Of a stretch of DNA of 63,206 nt, positions 19,943 through 28,061 are shown piece by piece; position 1 is the stretch's first letter; every line of letters begins with the position of its first letter. Source of the stretch: Burkholderia pseudomultivorans (GTDB lineage Bacteria > Pseudomonadota > Gammaproteobacteria > Burkholderiales > Burkholderiaceae). The notes beneath the pieces were generated by a model that made no database searches, was not told the origin of the DNA, and saw nothing but the letters and a program-made list of their open reading frames with translations. Where the stretch lies: the NCBI RefSeq assembly GCF_902499075.1, contig NZ_CABVPP010000043.1, positions 1 through 63,206 of the forward strand, given 5' to 3'. Made by a program: the position numbers and the translations under genes.

Positions 19943-20790
19943 CGTCCCTCCCGTTCGGCGAGTGCGGTCGCGGCGAGGCCGGCGATCGCGAGTGCCGTGA
20001 AGCTCGGCGGCGCCGGCAGCGGCGGCCCGGACAACACGTTCTGCGACCAGTTGCGCCAGCCGCCCATTTGCCGCGCGACCCCGCGCGCATGGAACGCGAC
20101 GCCGACGAAGCCGAGCAAGGCCGTCGCGCGCATCCACCAGCGGCTGAAGCACCGGTCGCCGCACGGGTGGGACGTCGCGATCCGCGCGGCGCTCAGTGCG
20201 GCTATCGGCGGCACGATGAGCGGGACGAACATCGCGCGATGCTGGAACGCACCGCGAAAATGCAGCAACCCGACTTCACCAAGCGTGCCGACGAGCCCGG
20301 CCGCGACCAGCCCGGCCAGCGCGCGGCCCGCAGGCAGGCCCGCGAGACGCGGCGCGTCGGCCGGACGCGCGCGCAGCCGCTCGCCCGTCGCGCCGAGCAG
20401 GCCCGACAACAGCAGCGCGAACGGCGCGCCGAGCGGCGCCCCGTAGAACAGGTTGTGCCAGCTGAACCGGCCCGGCCGCTTCGTCACGTTGTACAGATGG
20501 AACGCGGACCCGGCGAGACCGACCGCCGCCGACGCGACGTGCACCGCGTCGCGCAGACGATGCCGTTCGGGCGTGTCGTCGGCGTGACCGTGCACGCTTG
20601 CGAGCACCGACAGCGTCGACGCGGCCAGCGGCGCGATCATCGCGCGATTATGGAACGTGCCGCGATAGTGCTCGATGCCGCTGTCGGCAAGCACCGATCC
20701 GGCGAGCAGCAGCGCGCTGCGGTTCAGCAGCCGCGCGGCATCGGTCATCAACCTGTCGTGCTCGTCCGCGCGGTGTCGGGGGGGTCGCAT
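19939..20790 (-). CDS. Multi-pass membrane protein of unknown function
   Basis: 283 residues, with about seven hydrophobic segments. Two similar halves are visible: an EHYRGTFHNRAMIAPLAAS motif in the first and LLHFRGAFQHRAMFVPLIVP in the second, each followed by a region containing HLYNV or HARGV, suggesting an internal duplication. The paired HxRGxFxxRAM motifs could bind haem or metal through His. The start at 20790 follows GGAGG. It is coupled to the subunit-3 gene by ATGA, so it probably belongs to the GMC complex, perhaps as a membrane anchor or quinone-linked component. Not assigned to a family. Confidence 0.7.
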   Translation of the reverse strand: MRPPRHRADEHDRLMTDAARLLNRSALLLAGSVLADSGIEHYRGTFHNRAMIAPLAASTLSVLASVHGHADDTPERHRLRDAVHVASAAVGLAGSAFHLYNVTKRPGRFSWHNLFYGAPLGAPFALLLSGLLGATGERLRARPADAPRLAGLPAGRALAGLVAAGLVGTLGEVGLLHFRGAFQHRAMFVPLIVPPIAALSAARIATSHPCGDRCFSRWWMRATALLGFVGVAFHARGVARQMGGWRNWSQNVLSGPPLPAPPSFTALAIAGLAATALAEREGR

Positions 20791-20844
20791 CGGTCCTCCT
20801 TGTTGATGATGACGCGCCGTGACGCCGGAATTTTCCGGGAGCAT

Positions 20845-21945
20845 TCACATTGCGAATTCGGCGACGTCGGCGGTGCGCAGTTCGAGGCCGAGGCCAGGGC
20901 GCGCCGTGTCGATCTCGAGCGCGCCGTCGACGAGCACCGGTGCGCCGTCGAACAGCATTCGTTCGATCCGCACGTGATCGTGGAACCATTCGATGTGGCG
21001 CATGCGCGGCGCGACGCAACCGACGTGCCGGTGCAGCGCGGGCGCGCAATGCGCGGACACGTCGACGTGATGCGCATCGGCGAGCGCGGCCGCCGCGAGA
21101 AACCCGCTGATGCCGCCGCAGCGCGTCGCGTCGGCCTGCAGCACGTCAACCGCGCCGCGTTCGAGCAGGCGCCGAAAATCGTCGGGCGTGTACGCGTATT
21201 CGCCGGCCGCGACGTCCACCCGCGCGCCAACGTGTTCGCGCACGAACCGCAACCCTTCGACGTCGTCGCTGCTGACCGGCTCTTCGAACCAGCGGATCGC
21301 GCAATCGGCGACCGACTCCGCGAACGCGAGCGCGGTGCGCGGCGCATACGCACCGTTTGCATCGACGAACAGCTCGACGTCGGGGCCGAGCGCGTCGCGC
21401 GCGACGCGCACGCGCGACGGATCGCACGCATCGTGTACGCCGATCTTCATCTTGCATGCACGGACGCCTTCGCCGCGCCAGCCGTCGAACTGCGCGGCGA
21501 GCGTTGCATCGTCGTAGGTCGTGAAGCCGCCGCTGCCGTACACCGGCACGCGCTCGCGCATCCGGCCGAGCAGCAGCGCGAGCGGCACGCCGGCGAGCTT
21601 GGCCTTCGCGTCCCACAGCGCGTTGTCGAGTGCGGAGATCGCGGTCGCCGCGATGCCGCCGCGCCCGATATTGCGCACCGCGCGCCACATCGCATCGACG
21701 GCGGCCGGGATGTCCGCGAGCGGCCGGTTGCGCAGCACGTCCGCCAGCATGGACGTGACGAGCGACGCGGCGCTCGCGTCGGTGTACGTATAGCCGAGGC
21801 CGGTCACCGGCCCCGCGTCGATGCCGACGACGACGATCGTCGTCGCGTGCCACGCGTAAGTGCCATCGGCTTCGGGCCGGTCGGTCGGCACGCGGTACGC
21901 GCGGGCGCGCACGTCGTCGATCGCCGGCGCGGCGGAAAGTGCCAT
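20845..21945 (-). CDS. Enolase-superfamily enzyme (mandelate racemase/muconate lactonising type)
   Basis: 366 residues. N-terminal capping domain and C-terminal barrel with the superfamily residues: the KxK base in CKMKIG, metal ligands Asp in VDANGAY, Glu in FEEPVSSDD and Glu in AGEYAYTPDD, and a His in SAHCAPALHRH. The enzymes abstract a proton next to a carboxylate, usually in sugar-acid or lactone metabolism, which fits the neighbouring GMC dehydrogenase. The exact substrate cannot be given. It lies 54 bases upstream of the membrane-protein gene on the same strand and is divergent from the ThDP enzyme. Confidence 0.87.
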   Translation of the reverse strand: MALSAAPAIDDVRARAYRVPTDRPEADGTYAWHATTIVVVGIDAGPVTGLGYTYTDASAASLVTSMLADVLRNRPLADIPAAVDAMWRAVRNIGRGGIAATAISALDNALWDAKAKLAGVPLALLLGRMRERVPVYGSGGFTTYDDATLAAQFDGWRGEGVRACKMKIGVHDACDPSRVRVARDALGPDVELFVDANGAYAPRTALAFAESVADCAIRWFEEPVSSDDVEGLRFVREHVGARVDVAAGEYAYTPDDFRRLLERGAVDVLQADATRCGGISGFLAAAALADAHHVDVSAHCAPALHRHVGCVAPRMRHIEWFHDHVRIERMLFDGAPVLVDGALEIDTARPGLGLELRTADVAEFAM

Positions 21946-22076
21946 CGTTGCGCTCCGGTCAGCTTGCTTTTTCCTTGCGGACGTCGCGTGCAATCGCTGT
22001 GCCCGGCGCACGCGGCGCGGCACGTGCTTTGCGCGGCCGCCTCGCCACGGCTCATCCGGAACCAAGGAGAAACGGC

Positions 22077-23885
22077 ATGGCAACAGTGGCGGATTTCATC
22101 GTCGAACGGTTGTACGACTGGGGCGTGCGCCGCATCTACGGCTACCCGGGCGACGGCATCAACGGCTTCTTCGGCGCGCTCGGCCGGGCCGGGGGCAAGA
22201 TCGAATTCATCCAGGCACGCCACGAGGAAATGGCGGCCTTCATGGCGTCCGCGCATGCAAAATTTACAGGCGAGCTGGGCGTGTGCGTCGCGACCTCCGG
22301 CCCCGGCGCCGCGCATCTCGTGACCGGCCTGTACGATGCGCGGCTCGATCACATGCCGGTGCTCGCGATCGTCGGCCAGCAGGCGCGCGCGGCGCTCGGT
22401 GGCCACTATCAGCAGGAGGTCGATCTCCCGGCCCTTTACAAGGACGTTGCGGGCGCATTCGTCCAGCTTGCGGTCGTGCCGGGCCAGGTGCGCCATCTCG
22501 TCGATCGCGCGGTACGCATCGCCGTCGGCGCGCGCACCGTCACCGCGCTGGTGCTGCCGAACGACCTGCAGGAACTCGACTACGCGCCGCCGAAGCGCGC
22601 GCATGGCACCGTGCACTCGGGCGTCGGCTATACGGCGCCGAAGGTCGTGCCGTACGCCGACGATCTGCAGCGCGCGGCCGATGTGCTCAATGCCGGCAAG
22701 AAGGTCGCGATGCTGGTCGGCGCGGGCGCGCTGCGCGCGACCGACGAGGTGATCGCGGTGGCCGACCGGCTCTGCGCGGGCGCCGCGAAGGCGCTGCTCG
22801 GCAAGGCCGCGCTGCCCGACGACCTGCCGTGGGTAACCGGCTCGATCGGGCTGCTCGGCACCAAGCCGAGCTACGAGCTGATGACCGGATGCGACACGCT
22901 GCTCGTCGTCGGTTCGGGCTTCCCGTATTCGGAATTCCTGCCGAAGGAAGGCCAGGCGCGCGGCGTGCAGATCGACCTGAAGGCCGACATGCTGAGCCTG
23001 CGTTATCCGATGGTGGTCAACCTCGTCGGCGACAGTGCCGAAACGCTGCGTGCGTTGTTGCCGCTGCTGAAGGAGCGGCAGGACACGGGCTGGCGCGACC
23101 AGATCGCGAAATGAAACGCGGACTGGCACGAGACGCTCGCCGCGCGCGCGGCCGCGAAGGCGAGCCCGGGGCGCGGCGTGAATCCGCAACGCGCATTCAC
23201 CGAGCTGTCGCCGCGGCTGCCCGACGACGTGATCCTGACGAGCGATTCGGTATCCTGCGCAAATTGGTATGCGCGTGACCTGATGATACGGCGCGGAATG
23301 ATGGGCTCGCTGTCGGGCGGCCTCGCATCGATGGGCGCGGCGGTACCGTATGCGATCGCCGCGAAGTTCGCGTATCCGGTACGCCCGGTGATCGCGATGG
23401 TCGGCGACGGCGCGATGCTGATGAACAACATGGCGGAGCTGATCACGGTCGCGAAGTACTGGCGGCAATGGCCGGACCCGCGCTGGATCTGCATGGTGCT
23501 GAACAACGAGGATCTGAACCAGGTGACGTGGGAACAGCGCGTGACGGAAGGCGACCCGAAACTCGACGCGTCCCAGCAGATACCGAACGTGCCGTACTAC
23601 CGCTTCGCGACGCTGCTCGGGCTGAAGGGCATCTACGTCGACGATCCGGAACAGCTCGGTGCCGCGTGGGACGAGGCACTCGCATCCGACCGCCCCGTCG
23701 TGCTCGAGGTCAAGAGCGATCCGGAAGTGCCGCCGCTGCCGCCGCACGTGACGCTGCAGCAGGCCAAGCATTTTGCCGAATCGCTGATGAAGGGCGACCC
23801 GCGCGAAGCGAACGTGATCGTCGAGACGGCGCGACAGGTGCTGTCGGCCGTGCTGCCGGGCAACGGCGGCAAGAAGGAGTCCTAG
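22077..23885 (+). pseudogene. ThDP-dependent enzyme (pyruvate oxidase/acetolactate synthase-like), interrupted by in-frame TGA
   Basis: One continuous frame of 602 codons apart from a TGA at 23112-23114 (codon 346), where the family context reads WRDQIAK-stop-NADWHETL and a Trp codon (TGG) is the likely ancestor. The N-terminal half has the Pyr domain with catalytic Glu in RHEEMAAF and the central domain; the C-terminal half has the PP domain with ThDP/Mg motif VGDGAMLMNN...NNEDLN. Neither half alone can be active because both domains are needed. An AAGGAG ribosome-binding site precedes ATG 22077. The remainder shows no decay, so the mutation is recent or is a sequence error. Intact homologues resemble pyruvate oxidases and other non-oxidative decarboxylases. 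Confidence 0.85.
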
Positions 23886-23902
23886 CGAACAGCTCGCCGG
23901 AA

Positions 23903-23931
23903 CCGCACGATGCGACTTTCCGGTCGTGCGG
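23903..23931. terminator. Bidirectional hairpin between convergent genes
   Basis: An 8-base perfect stem, CCGCACGA and TCGTGCGG, with a 13-base loop sits between the ThDP gene and the convergent GH15 gene. There is no T-run, so it may act weakly or with Rho. Confidence 0.45.
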
Positions 23932-23945
23932 CGCGGGCCGGCGCG

Positions 23946-25724
23946 TCAGCCGATATCGACGTCGTCGCGCCCGTCGCCCTGCAACGCAAGCGCCGCGTTC
24001 ACGAGCCCGACGTGTGCGAGCGTGAACGGAAAATTCCCGCACATGCGCCGCGCATGCACGTCGTACTCCTCCGCCAGCAGCCCGACGTCGTTGCGCGGCC
24101 GCAGCAGCCGCTCGAACAGCGCATGCGCATCGTCGTCGCGGCCCTGCATCCGGTAAACCTGCGTGAGCCAGAAACCGGCCGCGACGAACGCACCCTCGTC
24201 GCCCTCGCAGCCGTCCGCGAAATGCTGCGGCCGATAGCGGAACGGCAGCCCGTCCTCCATCAGCTCCCGCTCGATCGCGGCAACCGTCGCAACCACGCGC
24301 GGGTCGGACGCATCGAGCATCCCCGTCAGCGGAATCAGCAACAGGCTCACGTCGAGCCCCTCGCCGTCGTAGCGGTCGACGAAGCGGCCGAGCTTCGCGT
24401 GGTAGCCGCGCGCCAGCACGTCGGTGCGCACCGCATCGGCCCAGCGCTGCAAGGCATCGAGCGGCGCGTGATGGCCGAACATCTTGGCAGAGCGGTATGC
24501 GCTTTCGACGGCCGTCCACACCATCACCTTCGACGACGTGAACTGATGTTGGCCGCTGCGCACTTCCCAAATGCCTTCATCCGGCTCGCGCCAGATCGCC
24601 TCGAGGTGTTCGAGCAACCGCCGTTCGAGCATCCAGGCGTCGTCGTCGGGTGGCAGCCCTTGCCGGCGCGCCTGGTACAACGCGCCCAGCACCTCGCCGT
24701 ACACGTCGAGTTGCACCTGGTCGGCCGCCGCATTGCCGAAGCGTACCGGCCGCGAGCCTTCGTATCCGGCCAAGTGCTCGGCCTCCCACTCGGCCGCGCG
24801 GCGGCCGCCGTCGGCCGCGTACAGCACCTGTAGCTGCGACGGATGATCGGCGATCGCGCGCACCAGCCAGTCGCGCCACTTCGCGGCCTCGTCGCGGTAG
24901 CCGCACCGCACCAGCGCGCGCAGCGTGAAGCTCGCGTCGCGCAACCAGCAGAACCGGTAATCCCAGTTGCGCTTGCCGCCGAAGCGCTCGGGCAGCGAAC
25001 TGGTGGGCGCCGCGACGATCCCGCCGGTGCGCACGCTCGACAACAGCCTGAGCGTGATCAGCGCGCGCTCGATCGCATCGCGATACGGGCCTCGGGCGGC
25101 GTTGCAATCGGACCAGACGCGCCAGAACGCGTGCGTGTCGCGCAGCGACGCATGCGGATCGGGCACGGCCGGCGGCTGATCGAACGAGCGCGCGTAGCTG
25201 ATGCAGAAATCGACGCGTGCGCCCGCCGCGACCTGGTGCGTGCCGACGAGCCGGTCGCTCCGCACGTCGAGCTTCGCGTCGGTGTCGAGCCACATCGCAT
25301 CGCCGCCCGTCATCATCCGCCAACGACGGCCCAAGCGGCGGCACCACGGCAACGCGCTGCCGTAGTAGAAGCGCACGCCGAGATCGACGTCAATGTCGAC
25401 AGTCCCGCGCTCGCCGCTCACCCTGCGGATCAGGCACGGATCGGGCGCCTTCCAGCTCATCCAGTCAGTGACCACGATGCACCCGGACGCGGTTTCGAAG
25501 CGCGTTTCGAGCACCGCGGTGCCAGGCAGATAGCGGCGCGTCGCCCGCGCGGCCGGCTCGTGCGGCGCGATGCGAAAGCAACCGTTGTCCGGCGTGCCGA
25601 CAAGCGCGGCGAAGCATGGCGGCGAATCGAAGTCTGGCCAGCACAGCCAGTCGATGCTGCCGTCGAGCGCGACAAGCGCGGCGCTGCGGCCGTCGCCGAT
25701 CAGCGCGTGGTCCTCGATGCGCAT
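23946..25724 (-). CDS. Glycoside hydrolase family 15 protein (glucoamylase/trehalase-like)
   Basis: 592 residues without signal peptide. N-terminal beta-sandwich (DHALIGDGRSAALVALDGSIDWLC, split by family convention) and a C-terminal alpha/alpha barrel with NWDYRFCWLRDASFTL, the general acid Glu in DEGIWEVRSG, and the second acidic region EEYDVHARRMCGNFP. Bacterial members of this kind are cytoplasmic trehalases or glucan/dextran-type glucosidases. Release of glucose would feed the sugar-oxidising enzymes of the block. The gene starts 6 bases after the SDR stop, indicating an operon. Confidence 0.88.
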   Translation of the reverse strand: MRIEDHALIGDGRSAALVALDGSIDWLCWPDFDSPPCFAALVGTPDNGCFRIAPHEPAARATRRYLPGTAVLETRFETASGCIVVTDWMSWKAPDPCLIRRVSGERGTVDIDVDLGVRFYYGSALPWCRRLGRRWRMMTGGDAMWLDTDAKLDVRSDRLVGTHQVAAGARVDFCISYARSFDQPPAVPDPHASLRDTHAFWRVWSDCNAARGPYRDAIERALITLRLLSSVRTGGIVAAPTSSLPERFGGKRNWDYRFCWLRDASFTLRALVRCGYRDEAAKWRDWLVRAIADHPSQLQVLYAADGGRRAAEWEAEHLAGYEGSRPVRFGNAAADQVQLDVYGEVLGALYQARRQGLPPDDDAWMLERRLLEHLEAIWREPDEGIWEVRSGQHQFTSSKVMVWTAVESAYRSAKMFGHHAPLDALQRWADAVRTDVLARGYHAKLGRFVDRYDGEGLDVSLLLIPLTGMLDASDPRVVATVAAIERELMEDGLPFRYRPQHFADGCEGDEGAFVAAGFWLTQVYRMQGRDDDAHALFERLLRPRNDVGLLAEEYDVHARRMCGNFPFTLAHVGLVNAALALQGDGRDDVDIG

Positions 25725-25729
25725 CGCGC

Positions 25730-26713
25730 TCACCGGTCGATCTTGCGCGCGGCGACCCACGCGGCGGCGAGCATCGCGGCAATCGCCCCATACGCGAGCG
25801 CGCGGGTTGTGCCGAGCCCGGCCTCCGCGCCGGTGCGGCGTGCTTCGGCCCCGAACGCGCCCCGCGTCGCATGACGGCCCGGCACCGTATGCCACAGGTT
25901 CGACTCGCGCGGGCCGGCGAGCGTCTTGCGTTGTTGGCCGCGCACGGCCGTATATGCGAGATAGCGGTCGAAACAGGCGGGCGCGAGCGCATTCGCGACG
26001 ATCGCGGCCAGCGACGACCAGCCCACCCAGCGCTCGCGGCCCGGATGCCGTGCGGCGTCGAGGATTGCGTCGGCCGCGACTTCCGGCGCGTAGACAGGTG
26101 CGACCGGGCGCGGTTCGTGCGGCAACTTCGATTCGGCCCAGTCGAACTGCGGCGTATCGATCGCGGGCAACTGCACCATCGTCACGCGCACGCGGCAGCG
26201 CGCATGCAGGAGCTCGCAACGGAGCGCGTCGGTGAAGCCGCGGATCGCGTGCTTTGCGCCGCAGTACGGCGCCTGCAGCGGGATCGACCGGTATGCGAGT
26301 GCGGAGCCGACCTGCACGATAGTGCCGCGATTGCGCGCGGCCATCCGCGCGAGCGCGGCACGCGTGCCGTTGACGCAGCCCAGATAGGTGACGTCGGTCA
26401 CGCGCGCATAGTCTTCCGGGGATATCTCGCCGAACGGGGCGAACACCGTCACCATCGCATTGTTGACCCACACGTCGAGCGGGCCGAGTTCGCGCTCGAT
26501 ACGTTCGGCTGCCGCATCGAGCGCCGCCGCGTCGCTGACGTCCACGGCGACGGGCAGCGCGTCGACGCCATAGGCGCGCACTTCGCTCGCCGCGTCCTCC
26601 AGCGCCCCCGGATCGCGGGCAAGCAGCGCGACTTTGGCCCCGCAGCGCGCGAACGCATGGGCGGTCGCGCGGCCGACGCCGGCGCTCGCGCCGGTAATCG
26701 CGACGGTCTTCAC
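25730..26713 (-). CDS. Short-chain dehydrogenase/reductase with C-terminal membrane helix
   Basis: 327 residues from a GTG start at 26713 preceded by GGAGG. NAD(P) motif TGASAGVGRA at the N-terminus, VNNAM, and the catalytic Ser and Tyr-x-x-x-Lys (VGSALAYRS, YCGAKHA). After the SDR core (about 250 residues) there is an extension ending in a hydrophobic helix (ALAYGAIAAMLAAAWVAA), so the enzyme is probably membrane-attached. It forms an operon with the GH15 gene and is divergent from the oxidase genes. Substrate unknown. Confidence 0.88.
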   Translation of the reverse strand: MKTVAITGASAGVGRATAHAFARCGAKVALLARDPGALEDAASEVRAYGVDALPVAVDVSDAAALDAAAERIERELGPLDVWVNNAMVTVFAPFGEISPEDYARVTDVTYLGCVNGTRAALARMAARNRGTIVQVGSALAYRSIPLQAPYCGAKHAIRGFTDALRCELLHARCRVRVTMVQLPAIDTPQFDWAESKLPHEPRPVAPVYAPEVAADAILDAARHPGRERWVGWSSLAAIVANALAPACFDRYLAYTAVRGQQRKTLAGPRESNLWHTVPGRHATRGAFGAEARRTGAEAGLGTTRALAYGAIAAMLAAAWVAARKIDR

Positions 26714-26992
26714 GATGAGTTCCTCCCGTTCTTTACAAGGTTGCCTACACACCGTCGCGCCGTCGCACGCGGCGCGCAGAATCTTGATCGTCGCAGCAAG
26801 TGACGTGCCGCCCGTCGCGCAGCCGGGGCAATCCGCTTGGCGCATGAACAACCGCCAAATTTACAAGGCAGTTGTAGCGAACAGAAAGTTGCGCCCGTAG
26901 CGCCACGTTGTACGCACCGCAGCCCAACGCGCACGAGAATTGCTCCTCTACATGGTTTGTCGTCCTGCTGCCGAATCTGGCAAGGAGTCGTA

Positions 26993-28048
26993 TTGCGCGC
27001 CCCGCCGCTCCTGAAAGCACATCGTACGGTTCGCAGCGCCGTCGCCGCGTGCACCGTCGCGCCGGTGCTCGCACACGCCGCGTCCGTGTCCGATCCGTCG
27101 AGCGCGCCGGCCGGCCCGTTGCCGCTCGCATACGTCGCGCATGCGGCGGGCCCCGCTGCGCGGCCGGTGTTCGTGCTCGGCTGGGCGCTGCTGGCGCTGT
27201 GCACGTTCGTGTGCATCGCGATCGCGGTGCTGCTGCTGATCGCGACCTTTCGCCGCCGCACGCGCGCCGGCGGTGGCCACGACAGCGGCCTCGCGATCGT
27301 GACGGTCGGCTCCGCGATCTCGGTCGTGCTGCTGTTCGGCGCGCTCGTCTACATGCTGCGCGTGCTCGGCACCGTGGCCTTGCCGCCGCGGCCGCCCGCG
27401 CTCACGATCGTCGTGACCGCGCACGACTGGTGGTGGGCCGTCCGCTATCCCGACGACGCGGGCGGCACTGCATTCGTCACCGCGAACGAGATCCATATTC
27501 CGGTCGGCGAACCCGTGGCGGTCGAACTGAAAAGCGCCGACGTGATCCACGCATTCTGGGTGCCGCAACTAGCCGGCAAGACGGAGACGATCCCCGGCCA
27601 GATTAACCATCAGTGGCTGCAGGCCGATCGCGCCGGCGTCTATCGCGGGCAATGCTCGCAATACTGCGGCGCGCAGCATGCGCACATGGCGTTCGAAGTG
27701 GTGACCGAGTCGCCCGATGCGTTTCGCGCGTGGCTCGCCGCCCAGCGGCAATCGCCGCCGGCTCCGGCAGCCGGCGCCGAACAGCGCGGCCAGCGCGTAT
27801 TCGCCGCGCGCTGCGCGGGCTGCCACACGGTGCGCGGCACCGACGCGGCGGGCGACGCCGGCCCGGACCTGTCGCATCTCGGCTCGCGCCGGCTGCTCGC
27901 CGCCGGCACGCTCGACAACACGCCCGACAACCTGCGGCGCTGGATCGCACAGGCGCAGCAGATCAAGCCGCGGACGCTGATGCCGTCGTTCGCGCTCGCG
28001 CCGCGCGACGCCGACGATCTCGCCGCCTATCTCGCCACGCTGCACTAA
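26993..28048 (+). CDS. Cytochrome c oxidase subunit II with fused haem c domain
   Basis: 351 residues if started at TTG 26993, which has AAGGAG five bases upstream and a following signal-like segment; no better start is seen. Two membrane helices (about 55-80 and 95-120) are followed by the cupredoxin domain with the aromatic DWWWAVRYP strand, His in DVIHAFWVPQL, and the CuA loop CSQYCGAQHAHM (Cys, Cys, His and Met ligands present). A C-terminal cytochrome c domain has CAGCH and a distal Met near LMPSFAL. This is a caa3-type subunit II, taking electrons through its own haem c. It lies 13 bases before subunit I. Confidence 0.9.
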   Translation: MRAPPLLKAHRTVRSAVAACTVAPVLAHAASVSDPSSAPAGPLPLAYVAHAAGPAARPVFVLGWALLALCTFVCIAIAVLLLIATFRRRTRAGGGHDSGLAIVTVGSAISVVLLFGALVYMLRVLGTVALPPRPPALTIVVTAHDWWWAVRYPDDAGGTAFVTANEIHIPVGEPVAVELKSADVIHAFWVPQLAGKTETIPGQINHQWLQADRAGVYRGQCSQYCGAQHAHMAFEVVTESPDAFRAWLAAQRQSPPAPAAGAEQRGQRVFAARCAGCHTVRGTDAAGDAGPDLSHLGSRRLLAAGTLDNTPDNLRRWIAQAQQIKPRTLMPSFALAPRDADDLAAYLATLH

Positions 28049-28061
28049 ACGGAGAATGACG

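Noticed and set aside
19402-22323. Long plus-strand open frame opposite the GMC-subunit, membrane and enolase genes
   Set aside because: Arg/Ala/Pro-rich shadow with no domain, opposite three well-supported genes.
23112-23114. TGA as selenocysteine codon in the ThDP enzyme
   Set aside because: The family has no selenocysteine, no typical SECIS-like hairpin was recognised downstream, and the position is a surface linker with Trp in context.
21804-23771. Long minus-strand open frame opposite the ThDP gene
   Set aside because: Antisense shadow of GC-rich coding sequence; no motif and no ribosome-binding site.
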